Source of the DNA: Sulfurospirillum sp001602955
Lineage (GTDB): Bacteria; Campylobacterota; Campylobacteria; Campylobacterales; Sulfurospirillaceae
NCBI GenBank assembly: GCA_001602955.1
Contig: LVAC01000023.1
Span: 1 to 64,000 of the forward strand
Direction: 5' to 3'
Length of the DNA: 64,000 nt
Below, piece by piece: positions 26,121-35,060 of this stretch (position 1 is the stretch's first letter; each line of letters opens with the position of its first letter). Both the position numbers and the translations under genes were made by a program. Under the pieces are notes generated by a model. It saw only the letters and a program-made list of their open reading frames with translations, was not told the DNA's origin and searched no databases.

Positions 26121-26140
26121 ACGGCGGAAGATTCCGCCGT
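26121..26140 (-). terminator. Terminator hairpin of lactate permease gene
   Basis: ACGGCGGA (26121-26128) and TCCGCCGT (26133-26140) form a perfect GC-rich 8-bp stem with a 4-base loop, 14 bases after the permease stop. The following minus-strand sequence is T-rich (CTTCTTTTAG). Confidence 0.6.
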
Positions 26141-26154
26141 CTCAAAAGGCTAAT

Positions 26155-27804
26155 TTACGGAACCATCCATGTTAAAATATACGCTTGCGCCATCGTCATA
26201 ATACCCATGACCACGACTAGCACCAAGCTGTGCTTAACCGTAAATCGGAAGAGATCGGACTCTTTTCCGACAATACCGGCAGACGCACATGCAATGGAAA
26301 TCGATTGCGGAGAAATCATCTTGCCGCAGACGCCGCCCGTGGTATTCGCCGCAACCATTAAGGTCTCGTTTAAGCCCAATTGGTGTGCGGTAGATTGTTG
26401 CAAGCCGCAGAAAAGCGCATTGGAAGAGGTGTCCGAACCGGTAAGGAAAACACCCAACCATCCCAAAATCGGAGAAAAGAACGGGAATAAGAAGCCCGTA
26501 TTCGCCAATACCAACGCCATCGTCGTCGACATACCCGAATAGTTCATCACAAACGCAAACCCTAAAACCATACCGATCGACAAGATAGCCCATTTCAACT
26601 CAAAAAGGGTTTCGCCCATCGTTTTTACCGCCGTTTTCATATCGACGCGCAAAATAAACATCGAGATAATTGCGGCAAAGAAAATGGCCGTTCCGGTTGC
26701 CGAAATCGGGTTAAACGTATAAATTACGGGGAATGCCGTCGGTTTAGCGACAATCGGTGCCATTTTAAAGATCGCGTTGCTGATAGAACTAAATTCAAAG
26801 TTGAAAATCGTCCCCGCCATAATCGCACCTTTGGCAAAATAGGCTTTAAACGCGTTGGTCGTCCAAATCGTAACCATAATCGAAAGAATGATAAACGGAG
26901 ACCATGCTTTTAAAACTTCCCCACCCGTATGTGCTTTTTGCGTCTCACGTTCCAATTCGGCGGATACGTGACCTTTTAAGATATTTTTAGGTTTCCAAAA
27001 TTTGAGGAAAACGGTCGTAGCAATGATAGAAATGATCGCCGATGTAACGTCCGGTAACTCAGGTCCGATAAAGTTTGACGTCGCGTATTGCGAAAACGCA
27101 AAACTTCCGCCGGCAACAAGTGCCGCAGGCCACACTTCTTTTACGCCCTTAAAACCGTCCATCATCGCTACGATCCATAACGGAATAATGATTGAAAGAA
27201 ACGGCAATTGACGTCCCGCCATCGCGCCGACCAAAAACGGATCGATGCCGGTTACTTTGCCCGCAACCAAAATAGGAATACCCAAGGCGCCAAATGCGAC
27301 AGGAGCGGTATTGGCAATCAAACAAAGGCCGGCGGCGTAAAGCGGAGCAAATCCGAGACCGACCAAAATTGCCGCCGTAATCGCGACCGGAGCGCCAAAA
27401 CCGGCGGCACCTTCCAAAAAGGCTCCGAAAGAAAAACCGATCAAAATAACTTGAATACGCTGATCTTCCGTAATGGAAATGATAGAGTTACGTATAATGC
27501 CGAATTGTCCGCTTTTAACCGTCAATTTGTACAAGAAAACGGAAGCGACGATAATCCAAGCAATCGGCCACAATCCGAACAAAAACCCGTATGCGGCGGA
27601 TGAAACCACCATACCCGTAGGCATTCCGAAAGCAACGACGGCAACGATCATCGACAATGCCAACGTAATCGTCGCAGCCAAATGCCCTTTCATTCGAAAA
27701 ACGGCCAACGCCATAAAGAAAAACACAATCGGAATTAACGCCACGAGTGCCGATAACCCTAAACTTCCACCGATAGGTGCATAAACTTGTTGCCAAGTTT
27801 GCAT
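26155..27804 (-). CDS. lctP: L-lactate permease
   Basis: Inner-membrane LctP/LldP-family proton:lactate symporter, 549 residues, about 13 hydrophobic segments. Family motifs include FGAFLEGAAGFGAPVAI, GxPI around the middle and GVFLTGSDTSSNALFCGLQ near the C-terminus. L-lactate is a common carbon and electron source in this group. It is monocistronic, preceded by AAGGAGG 4 bases before ATG and followed by a hairpin. No lactate oxidation genes (lutABC or lldD) are next to it in the window. Confidence 0.95.
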   Translation of the reverse strand: MQTWQQVYAPIGGSLGLSALVALIPIVFFFMALAVFRMKGHLAATITLALSMIVAVVAFGMPTGMVVSSAAYGFLFGLWPIAWIIVASVFLYKLTVKSGQFGIIRNSIISITEDQRIQVILIGFSFGAFLEGAAGFGAPVAITAAILVGLGFAPLYAAGLCLIANTAPVAFGALGIPILVAGKVTGIDPFLVGAMAGRQLPFLSIIIPLWIVAMMDGFKGVKEVWPAALVAGGSFAFSQYATSNFIGPELPDVTSAIISIIATTVFLKFWKPKNILKGHVSAELERETQKAHTGGEVLKAWSPFIILSIMVTIWTTNAFKAYFAKGAIMAGTIFNFEFSSISNAIFKMAPIVAKPTAFPVIYTFNPISATGTAIFFAAIISMFILRVDMKTAVKTMGETLFELKWAILSIGMVLGFAFVMNYSGMSTTMALVLANTGFLFPFFSPILGWLGVFLTGSDTSSNALFCGLQQSTAHQLGLNETLMVAANTTGGVCGKMISPQSISIACASAGIVGKESDLFRFTVKHSLVLVVVMGIMTMAQAYILTWMVP

Positions 27805-27826
27805 ACGTACCTCCTTTTGAATGTAA

Positions 27827-27842
27827 ACTCTACACGCAGAGT
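27827..27842. promoter_or_regulatory. Inverted repeat in the lactate permease leader, possible operator
   Basis: ACTCT (27827-27831) and AGAGT (27838-27842) are separated by 6 bases, 23 bases before the permease start. An operator or leader hairpin controlling lctP is possible; no regulator gene is adjacent, so this is speculation from position. Confidence 0.25.
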
Positions 27843-27905
27843 AAAAGAACGGTATGATATTCGTATGATTTTAGAAGAATAAAAAAAGAAGCACTGAAAA
27901 AGTTG

Positions 27906-29444
27906 TTACGATTTTGCACTTTCAAGAAGGGTTCTAGCAAACTGTTTTGCCTCATCGGTAACATGTTCGCCGCTGACCATGCGGGCAAGTTCTTCCATTC
28001 GCTCTTCGCCTTGCAGTTTTCTTACCGAGCTGGTCGATCCTTGCTTCGCAACCAAGAAGTGTTGATCGGCACGTGAAGAGAGTTGCGGCTGATGCGAAAT
28101 CGCAAAAATTTGGTACCGCGTACACAGTTGCTTTAAGACGTTGGCAACGCTCATAGACTCCTTTCCGCTCAAATTGGCGTCGATCTCGTCCAAGATTAAA
28201 ACACCTCCGCCGGAGAGTAGAAACGTGTTTTGCACCGCTAAAAACGCCAACCGCAAACGGTTGTATTCACCCGAACTGATTTTCTTCAAATCCACTTTGC
28301 CCAAAGCGATTTGAACGACGTCGCAACCGTATTCGCTTAAAGTCCCCTCTTCTATGTTTACGCTTAAAGGCGGCATGTAAAGTTGGGATAAATAGGCGTT
28401 CAAATGTTCTTGCAACGCGCTTACATGTAAGCGTCTTTTTTGAGATAAAACCTGCGCCGAAGCCGTGACATCGCTTTCGTATTTGGCAAGAGCTTTTTCC
28501 AAGCGGCTTTTTTCAAACGCTATATTTTCGTAACGCGCCAACTCTTCTTGGCGTTTTGTGCGGTGTTCTAACGCGCCTTCGATCGAACCGTAGCGTTTTT
28601 TCAATTGGGAAATTTTTTCGATGCGATCGAGTAAATTTTCGACGTCGATCTCTTCCAAGGCTTCTAGAGTGTCGCTTTGTTTTTCAAAAATCAAACGCAA
28701 TTCGTTAATACACGCATCGAAAAACGCGGCATCCGCTTCCATAAGGTGCAGTGCTTCGTAAACGCTTGATTCTAAAGCAAAGATTTCAGAGGCTTTTTGC
28801 ATCGCCTGTTCGATTTTTTCTTTTTTAGAAAGCGACTTCTTAAACGAAAGCAATTCTTCGTCTTCACCGACTTTAGGCGACACTTCATCGATTTTAGCAA
28901 TTTCGAAACGAGCAAATTCTTTTAGATCTTCAATTTTTTTCTCTTCGGCTTCCACGCTTTCAAGCTCGTTTTTTAAGGTAACGTACTCTTGAAAAAGCAT
29001 TTGAAAATGCGCCACGTTTTGAAGGTGCGTTGCTTCATGCGAAGCGCAAACGCCGTCTAAAAGTTCGATTAAGCGTTTCGTGTCGAATTCGCTACTGTCT
29101 TTAACGCCCAAAGAACTTAAAAACGTACGCGAAATGTCTGAAAGAGCTTTTTTGGAAACGCTTTGTGCATTGATGAAATAGCGCGCACTTTTGGCTTTCA
29201 AAAATTTAAACACGTTGGGGCTTTCTTCTTCAAAACCGAACGCTTCCAAACCGAGCTTTTGAGTAATCGTCGCTTCGATAACGTCGGCTTGTGCTTCGCC
29301 ATAACCGAATACACTCAGCATCCCTTGCATTAAAACCGATTTACCCGCGCCGCTAGGCCCCGTAAAAACGATCAAGCCGTTTTGAAACTCGAGCTCGCAC
29401 GCCTCAAACGAAAGATGGTTTTTTAACAACAATCGCTCTATCAC
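27906..29444 (-). CDS. recN: DNA repair protein RecN
   Basis: SMC-like ATPase for double-strand-break repair, 512 residues from the chosen start (a little shorter than the 550-residue norm). Walker A GPSGAGKS at about 29-36, two coiled-coil arms (about 150-350) and a C-terminal ABC signature ISSGEYNRLRLA with Walker B LILDEIDANLSG. I chose GTG 29444 (protein starts VIERLLLKN, matching the family) which overlaps the nadK stop as GTGA; TTG 29456 is the alternative. Confidence 0.94.
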   Translation of the reverse strand: MIERLLLKNHLSFEACELEFQNGLIVFTGPSGAGKSVLMQGMLSVFGYGEAQADVIEATITQKLGLEAFGFEEESPNVFKFLKAKSARYFINAQSVSKKALSDISRTFLSSLGVKDSSEFDTKRLIELLDGVCASHEATHLQNVAHFQMLFQEYVTLKNELESVEAEEKKIEDLKEFARFEIAKIDEVSPKVGEDEELLSFKKSLSKKEKIEQAMQKASEIFALESSVYEALHLMEADAAFFDACINELRLIFEKQSDTLEALEEIDVENLLDRIEKISQLKKRYGSIEGALEHRTKRQEELARYENIAFEKSRLEKALAKYESDVTASAQVLSQKRRLHVSALQEHLNAYLSQLYMPPLSVNIEEGTLSEYGCDVVQIALGKVDLKKISSGEYNRLRLAFLAVQNTFLLSGGGVLILDEIDANLSGKESMSVANVLKQLCTRYQIFAISHQPQLSSRADQHFLVAKQGSTSSVRKLQGEERMEELARMVSGEHVTDEAKQFARTLLESAKS

Positions 29445-30316
29445 ATGTGCCCCCAACGTAACTTCTTTTTCAACACGTCAAAATAGTCATGCTCCAAACG
29501 GTGAATCAACCGTGCACCCTTTTTGGCGATCTTAACGCTGATGCGATCAAAATCGTTCATACTATACGTCTCCTGCCCGTCGATAACGACGACCGTATCG
29601 TCTTCGCTCTCTAACGAAATTTCAAAATCAACCGGCAAAACCAAAGGACGTTGCGTAAGCGAATGCGGGCAAATCGGCGTTAAAATCAAAGCTTCGGTCA
29701 ACGGATAGAGCAACGGACCTCCGGCGGAAAGGTTGTATGCGGTCGAGCCGGTCGGCGTCGAGACGATAACGCCGTCGCCGTAATAGGTGTTAAATAAATG
29801 CCCGTCGACGTAAGCGCGTACGGTACTCATGTGAGAGATTTTGGAACGCGACACGACAACGTCGTTAAACGCAACCGCTTTTTGGATATGCCCTTTGGCG
29901 TGTAGGGAGACTTCCAACATCATACGCGTATCGATACGGTAATTTTCGGTAAAAAGTCCTTCGATAAAAGAGCTAATCTCTTCGGTTTGAATATCCGTCA
30001 AAAAGCCCAGTTGTCCGGCGTAAATGCCTAACACGGGCTTGTGATACGCAAAGCTACGACGACACAACGAAATTAGCGTACCGTCTCCACCGAGCGAAAT
30101 GAGAAAATCGCTTCGAGCGCACATCGTATCAAAAGGCGTTCCTTCCAATCCGAGCGTTTGTGCGCTCACTTCGTCGATCAGTAACGAAACACCTCGTCGG
30201 TGCAATGCCCCGCGAATTTCGTCGACGAAAATACGAAGCGACGCGTCATTAGGTTTGCTTGTCAGTCCGATGCACGTAATAGCCGATAAAAGTTGATTGT
30301 GTTGTGTTATCTTCAT
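29441..30316 (-). CDS. nadK: NAD kinase
   Basis: Phosphorylates NAD+ to NADP+; 291 residues. The hallmark GGDGTLISL loop and PTGSTAYNLSAGGPL block are present, with SLTQRPLVLP and DGQE in the C-terminal beta domain. Two-gene operon with recN, as I recall in C. jejuni. Confidence 0.95.
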   Translation of the reverse strand: MKITQHNQLLSAITCIGLTSKPNDASLRIFVDEIRGALHRRGVSLLIDEVSAQTLGLEGTPFDTMCARSDFLISLGGDGTLISLCRRSFAYHKPVLGIYAGQLGFLTDIQTEEISSFIEGLFTENYRIDTRMMLEVSLHAKGHIQKAVAFNDVVVSRSKISHMSTVRAYVDGHLFNTYYGDGVIVSTPTGSTAYNLSAGGPLLYPLTEALILTPICPHSLTQRPLVLPVDFEISLESEDDTVVVIDGQETYSMNDFDRISVKIAKKGARLIHRLEHDYFDVLKKKLRWGHM

Positions 30317-30359
30317 GGAAACTCATTCTACCTTGTATTTTATTAATCATCGATTATGT

Positions 30360-30365
30360 TATAAT
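30360..30365 (+). promoter_or_regulatory. -10 box of the lipoprotein gene
   Basis: TATAAT in GTTATAATTCGCG, 27 bases before the start of the next gene and 44 bases from the divergent nadK start. Close match to the phylum consensus. Confidence 0.55.
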
Positions 30366-30392
30366 TCGCGCCAAATATCACTAGGAGAAAAC

Positions 30393-30962
30393 ATGAAAAC
30401 CTTACTGTTTTTTATGGGTATGATGCTCTTGCTTTTGAGCGGTTGTACGTATAAAAATGAAGCTTTGAACCTCGAATCGTATAAAGCCGAGTACAAAGGC
30501 CCTGTTAGCAAAGAGAAAAAAACGGTCTATGTCAGACTCGTTAAAGACCTTCGAGCCGATAAAAAAGTCATCGGTTACGTCGAACAAAAAGGTGACACTT
30601 TAACCCAATTTTACAGCAACGTCAACTTTGAAGATCGCTATAAAGAAGGTCTTGGCTACGCGTTGAACCTTGCGGGTTTCAACACCGACGCTTCCGCACA
30701 AGCGGCATCTTTGGTCGCGGAAATTTATCTTAAAAATATCCAACTCGTTTATAACGACAAAAATTTCGATGCGAATTTATACGGCGAAATTGAAATCGAA
30801 GTTATCGTAAGACGCGGTGACGAAGTGATCACGCAAAACTTTAAACAAAAAGGGAGCAAATGGATCGCGCCTTCGTACAACTCTAAAGACTTGGAGCCCT
30901 TTTTATACGGTCTCTTTTCCGATAGTATCGATCAAATCGTAACGCGCTTAACACGGATGTAA
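30393..30962 (+). CDS. YajG-like lipoprotein
   Basis: A 189-residue lipoprotein: signal MKTLLFFMGMMLLLLSG with lipobox LSGC (Cys18), then a domain resembling YajG family proteins (VYVRLVKDLRADKKVIGYV, LAGFNTDASAQ, AEIYLKNIQLVY, FLYGLFSDSIDQIV). YajG-type lipoproteins are of unknown function. ATG 30393 has AGGAGAAA upstream; the longer frame from 30297 is rejected as it would hide the signal peptide. Confidence 0.75.
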   Translation: MKTLLFFMGMMLLLLSGCTYKNEALNLESYKAEYKGPVSKEKKTVYVRLVKDLRADKKVIGYVEQKGDTLTQFYSNVNFEDRYKEGLGYALNLAGFNTDASAQAASLVAEIYLKNIQLVYNDKNFDANLYGEIEIEVIVRRGDEVITQNFKQKGSKWIAPSYNSKDLEPFLYGLFSDSIDQIVTRLTRM

Positions 30963-30963
30963 C

Positions 30964-30982
30964 GGTAGGAAATTTTCCTACC
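30964..30982. terminator. Palindrome between converging genes
   Basis: GGTAGGAAA and TTTCCTACC are 9-base arms round a single T; with a usable loop the stem is GGTAGG/CCTACC. It lies between the lipoprotein stop and the converging diguanylate cyclase stop and could serve as a weak bidirectional terminator. Confidence 0.4.
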
Positions 30983-31817
30983 AACTGCTGATAGAGACGC
31001 GATTTCGTCCGTATTTTTTTGCTAAATAAAGGGCTTGATCGGTCTCTTCAAGTAGTGCTTCTTTATCTAAAATCACATGACTCAAGGCGCAAACACCTAA
31101 ACTAATCGTCGCTTGTACAACCTCTTGTGTCGTCTCGACGGTTGCCATCACGGTTTTTTCAACTTTCTCGCGTAATCTCTCCGCCAAAAGCGACGCCTCT
31201 TTTTTATCGGTATTGGGCGTAATAATGACGATTTCCTCACCGCCGTAGCGAGCTACAACGTCGCTATCGCGTACGGTTTCCATGATAATATTCGACAGGT
31301 TTTTCAATACTTCGTCTCCAACCGTATGCCCGTAAACGTCATTGATTTTTTTAAAATAATCCACGTCGACGAGAATCAGGCTCAAAGGAAGTTTATAACG
31401 CTTGGAAAGAGCGACTTCTTCGGAGAGACGTTGATCGAAGTAGCGTCTATTTTTAAGCCTTGTTAAACCGTCGGTAATGCTTTCTTGCTGCAAAAGAGCC
31501 AAATGTTTCATATCGTTCGCGGTATAAAGTGCCAACTGTCCGACTAAAAAGGCAAACGTACTACCTAAGAAAAGCACCAAAGCGATCATAACCGAGATAA
31601 ACGAAGAGGTGTCTTTGTGTACCCAAAGATCGTATCCTAAAACCAGATAGCCGATTAAAAAAGAGAGAATCAAAACACTCAAAGTTTTCCACTGACGAAT
31701 CAGCTTTTGATCCGTCAAATCTAAAATTAACTGATTAATAGGTCGAAGAGATCGTATTAAAAAAAAAGCTCCTACGGCTAAAAGCGTTAGCTCTAGGCAA
31801 ATCATTACATTGTTCAT
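30978..31817 (-). CDS. Membrane-anchored diguanylate cyclase
   Basis: 279 residues: three to four N-terminal membrane segments (about 5-22, 45-62, 75-100) and a C-terminal GGDEF domain (about 120-278). The active-site motif is GGEEI, a conservative variant of GGEEF, and the inhibitory site RDSD sits 5 residues before it, so product feedback is expected. No periplasmic sensor domain is visible, so the input may be membrane-based. ATG 31817 is chosen over a GTG 18 bases upstream. Confidence 0.88.
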   Translation of the reverse strand: MNNVMICLELTLLAVGAFFLIRSLRPINQLILDLTDQKLIRQWKTLSVLILSFLIGYLVLGYDLWVHKDTSSFISVMIALVLFLGSTFAFLVGQLALYTANDMKHLALLQQESITDGLTRLKNRRYFDQRLSEEVALSKRYKLPLSLILVDVDYFKKINDVYGHTVGDEVLKNLSNIIMETVRDSDVVARYGGEEIVIITPNTDKKEASLLAERLREKVEKTVMATVETTQEVVQATISLGVCALSHVILDKEALLEETDQALYLAKKYGRNRVSISSW

Positions 31818-31919
31818 GCTACCCCGAATCCTCACAAATTAAAAACCATATGCTCAAGGATTGTACCACAAAAAAGAGTAATCGCCTCTAAAATAAACTA
31901 AAGACAAGTTACTTTTAGC

Positions 31920-31925
31920 TATACT
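31920..31925 (+). promoter_or_regulatory. -10 box of aspS-adk
   Basis: TATACT in GCTATACTAAG, 38 bases before the aspS start; no clear -35. Confidence 0.45.
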
Positions 31926-31962
31926 AAGAGCTTTAAAAAACGACCTATGTTAGGAAGAAAAA

Positions 31963-33711
31963 TTGAGAAGTCATTATTGTACGGATTTAGATGTCGCCAA
32001 TATCGGCGAAATCGTAGAAGTTTGCGGATGGGCCAACAGTAATAGAGATCACGGAGGCGTTATATTTATCGACCTTCGCGATAAATCGGGATTGGTACAA
32101 TTGGTGTGCGACCCTGCCGACAGCGTTCGCGCTCACGACATTGCCGCACGCGTCAGAGACGAGTTTGTGCTCAAAGCAAAAGGTAAAGTACGCGCCAGAG
32201 GCGAAGGACTTGAAAATCCACGCCTTAAAACGGGCAAAATCGAAATCGTCGTCGATGAATTAATCATCGAAAATGTGAGCGAAACCGTTCCGTTTGTTAT
32301 CGGCGACAACAACGTCGGAGAAGACGTACGTCTGAAATACCGCTACCTCGACTTGCGCAATCCTAAAGCGTATGAGATTTTCAAACTCCGAAGCAAGGCA
32401 ACCGTTGCAGTACGTAATTCGTTAGATGCTCAAGGCTTTTTGGAAGTCGAAACACCGATTTTGACCAAATCGACGCCGGAGGGTGCGCGCGATTATCTTG
32501 TACCCAGTCGCGTTCACAACGGTGAATTTTACGCACTCCCGCAATCTCCCCAACTTTTTAAACAATTATTGATGTGTGCGGGATTTGATCGTTATTTTCA
32601 AGTCGCCAAATGTTTCCGCGACGAAGATTTACGCGCAGATCGCCAACCCGAATTTACCCAAATCGACATCGAAATGAGCTTTTGTACGCAAGAAGACGTT
32701 ATGCGCGTGACGGAGAACCTTCTCAAAGACGTCTTTCATGCTTGCGGATACGAGATTTCCATTCCGTTTAACCGCATTCGCTACAAAGAAGCGATGGAGC
32801 GATACGGTTCCGACAAGCCCGATCTTCGTTACGATCTCTCCATGATCGACGTCATCGATATTTTTGCACGATGCAAAAACGAAATTTTCAGTTCTATCGC
32901 TAAAGACACGAAGAAGAACCGTATCAAAGCACTTAAAGTTCCAAACGGCGATACCATCTTTTCCAAACGACAAATGCAAGGATTTGAAGAGTACGTGAAA
33001 AAATTCGGCGCGCAAGGCTTGGGTTATTTTCAGATGAAAGAAGACGGACTCAAAGGACCTTTAACGAAGTTTTTCGATGAAGCGGATCTTCAAGCGATTG
33101 TCGACGCGGCAGACTTACATGTAGGGGATGCGATCTTCTTCGGTGCCGGCGATAAAAAAGTCGTACTCGATTATATGGGTCGATTCCGTATTTTTCTTGC
33201 CGAACAAATGGGCATTATTCCTAAAGATACGTTTGAATTCGTTTGGGTCGTCGATTTTGAGATGTTCGAAGTTGAAAACGGTCAAGCCAAAGCCTTACAC
33301 CACCCTTTTACGATGCCAAAAGACATCGATAATACGCCGATCGACGAAATGGAATCCATCGCATACGACGTTGTTCTAAACGGCGTGGAACTCGGAGGCG
33401 GAAGTATTAGGATTCATAAAAAAGAGATTCAACAAAAAGTCTTTAATCTTTTGGGTATCAGCGACGAAGAGGCGCACGAGAAGTTTGAATTTTTACTCGA
33501 CGCGCTCAAATTTGGAGCACCGCCTCACGGCGGCTTAGCGATCGGTCTTGATCGTATGATGATGTTGATTACGCGAAGCGAGAGTATTCGCGACGTTATC
33601 GCATTCCCGAAAACACAAAAAGCCCAATGCCTTCTAACGCGTGCTCCAAGTGCGGTTGAAAACGATCAATTGCGCGACTTGGGTATTCGCCTTCGTGAAA
33701 AAATCAAATAA
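31963..33711 (+). CDS. aspS: Aspartyl-tRNA synthetase
   Basis: Class II synthetase of the bacterial type, 582 residues: OB-fold anticodon domain (about 1-105), catalytic domain with motif 2 FRDEDLRADRQPEFTQID and motif 3 GLAIGLDR, and a GAD insertion (about 290-410). The start is TTG, since the protein then begins MRSHYC as in relatives and AGGAAG lies upstream. In Helicobacter and relatives AspRS is non-discriminating and feeds GatCAB for Asn-tRNA; whether that holds here is inference. Confidence 0.96.
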   Translation: MRSHYCTDLDVANIGEIVEVCGWANSNRDHGGVIFIDLRDKSGLVQLVCDPADSVRAHDIAARVRDEFVLKAKGKVRARGEGLENPRLKTGKIEIVVDELIIENVSETVPFVIGDNNVGEDVRLKYRYLDLRNPKAYEIFKLRSKATVAVRNSLDAQGFLEVETPILTKSTPEGARDYLVPSRVHNGEFYALPQSPQLFKQLLMCAGFDRYFQVAKCFRDEDLRADRQPEFTQIDIEMSFCTQEDVMRVTENLLKDVFHACGYEISIPFNRIRYKEAMERYGSDKPDLRYDLSMIDVIDIFARCKNEIFSSIAKDTKKNRIKALKVPNGDTIFSKRQMQGFEEYVKKFGAQGLGYFQMKEDGLKGPLTKFFDEADLQAIVDAADLHVGDAIFFGAGDKKVVLDYMGRFRIFLAEQMGIIPKDTFEFVWVVDFEMFEVENGQAKALHHPFTMPKDIDNTPIDEMESIAYDVVLNGVELGGGSIRIHKKEIQQKVFNLLGISDEEAHEKFEFLLDALKFGAPPHGGLAIGLDRMMMLITRSESIRDVIAFPKTQKAQCLLTRAPSAVENDQLRDLGIRLREKIK

Positions 33712-33724
33712 AGGAGATGTGCCA

Positions 33725-34297
33725 GTGAAGAGACTGTTTTTAATTATCGGAGCTCCCGGAAGCGGCAAAACGACCGATGCAAGCCTTATCGCCGAAAAGA
33801 ATAGCGAGAGTATTGCGCATTATTCCACGGGAGAACTTCTCCGCGACGAAGTGGCAAAAGGAAGCGAGCTTGGAAAAACCATCGACGCTTTTGTCAGTGC
33901 GGGCAATCTTGTTCCGCTCGATATCGTCATTAACACTATCGTCGGCGCGATTAAAAATAGCCCGAAAGACGTTATCTTAATCGACGGTTTCCCGCGTTCG
34001 GACGAACAAATGAAAGCACTTGACGCTATTTTGGCAAAAGAGACGACGGTGAAACTTGTCAATGTTATCGAAGTTGAAGTCAGCGAACAAGTCGCATGCG
34101 ATCGCGTTTTAGGGCGTGCACGCGGTGCAGACGACAACGTGCAAGTCTTTCAAAACCGAATGAAAGTATATACCGAGCCTTTAGCCGGTATTCAAGCTTT
34201 TTACGGTGCTAAAAATCTGTTACATACGATTAACGGCGAACGTACGATCGAAGAGATCGTCAACGAAATGGAAAACTTCGTTAAAAGCCGTATCTAA
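33725..34297 (+). CDS. adk: Adenylate kinase, short form
   Basis: Interconverts ATP + AMP and 2 ADP; 190 residues. P-loop GAPGSGKT at about 8-15, AMP-binding STGELLR and DGFPRSDEQMKAL. The LID domain is the short form, without zinc Cys residues (GRARGADDN). The start is GTG, with AAGGAG upstream, 13 bases after aspS. Confidence 0.93.
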   Translation: MKRLFLIIGAPGSGKTTDASLIAEKNSESIAHYSTGELLRDEVAKGSELGKTIDAFVSAGNLVPLDIVINTIVGAIKNSPKDVILIDGFPRSDEQMKALDAILAKETTVKLVNVIEVEVSEQVACDRVLGRARGADDNVQVFQNRMKVYTEPLAGIQAFYGAKNLLHTINGERTIEEIVNEMENFVKSRI

Positions 34298-34298
34298 A

Positions 34299-35060
34299 AT
34301 GCTTCGTTTCTACTCTGTGATCATCGGTACCGAGTTACTGAATGCTCGCAGAGTAGACAAACACTTCACCTTTATCAATCAAGAATTACGTAACCGAGGA
34401 CTTCTTCACTATGCTAGCTTCGTCATTCGTGACGAAGAATCATTGATTCGCAATTGTTTCGAGACTGTTTTACGCGATACCAAGAGCGTTCTTTTTTGTT
34501 TTGGGGGTATCGGTGCGACGCCTGATGATTTAACGCGTTCTATTGCCGCAGAAGTCTTTACGCAAGAGCCATTATGCTTACATGTCAAAGCAAAAGAATG
34601 TATCGAAAAGCAGTTCAAAGAAGAGGCGTATCCGCATCGTATCGCTATGGCGATGCTTCCAAAAGGGGCTGAACTTCTACACAACGTCGTCAATAACGTA
34701 CCGGGTTTTTCACTCTCTCGCCGCTTCTTTTTCACTCCGGGATTTCCATCAATGGCATGGCCGATGGTGCAAGAAGCTCTCAATACCCATTTCCCGCATC
34801 AGCCGCAACCTTATAGCGAAACGTTTATCGTCGAAGCCGCCGAAAATGATTTAATCGACATAATGCAAGCCCTACCGCCGGAGTTAGATTTCTCTTCGCT
34901 ACCGCAATTTGTCGGTGAAAAACGTATCGTAGAAATCTATCTTGCACACGCAAATCAAGCCCTTGTTCAACAGTGGTCGGACTATTTTCAACGCGAAGCT
35001 GTACAAAGAGGTAAAGTCGTCACGGATTGTTCGCATAATAGCGATCAATACCGTTGCTAA
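34299..35060 (+). CDS. MoCF-domain protein, CinA N-terminal-like
   Basis: A 253-residue protein whose first 170 residues match the molybdopterin-binding (MoaB/MogA/CinA-N) fold: FYSVIIGTELLNARRVDKHF, then the loop FCFGGIGATPDDLTR, which corresponds to TTGGTGPTxDD of CinA. The usual TTGGTG threonines are changed (FGGIGATPDD). No CinA C-terminal deamidase domain. CinA-N type domains act as ADP-ribose/NAD-related pyrophosphatases in some bacteria; the true role is unknown here. It starts one base after adk ends and its last 41 bases overlap the converging amidase gene. Confidence 0.78.
   Translation: MLRFYSVIIGTELLNARRVDKHFTFINQELRNRGLLHYASFVIRDEESLIRNCFETVLRDTKSVLFCFGGIGATPDDLTRSIAAEVFTQEPLCLHVKAKECIEKQFKEEAYPHRIAMAMLPKGAELLHNVVNNVPGFSLSRRFFFTPGFPSMAWPMVQEALNTHFPHQPQPYSETFIVEAAENDLIDIMQALPPELDFSSLPQFVGEKRIVEIYLAHANQALVQQWSDYFQREAVQRGKVVTDCSHNSDQYRC

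Noticed and set aside
26121..26140. Hairpin after the lactate permease as an operator of the GGDEF operon
   Set aside because: It lies upstream of the -10 box and directly after the permease stop, with a T-rich continuation on the minus strand, so a terminator fits better.
27208..27603. 131-codon frame opposite the lactate permease
   Set aside because: Highly basic, repetitive translation typical of a shadow of membrane-protein codons.
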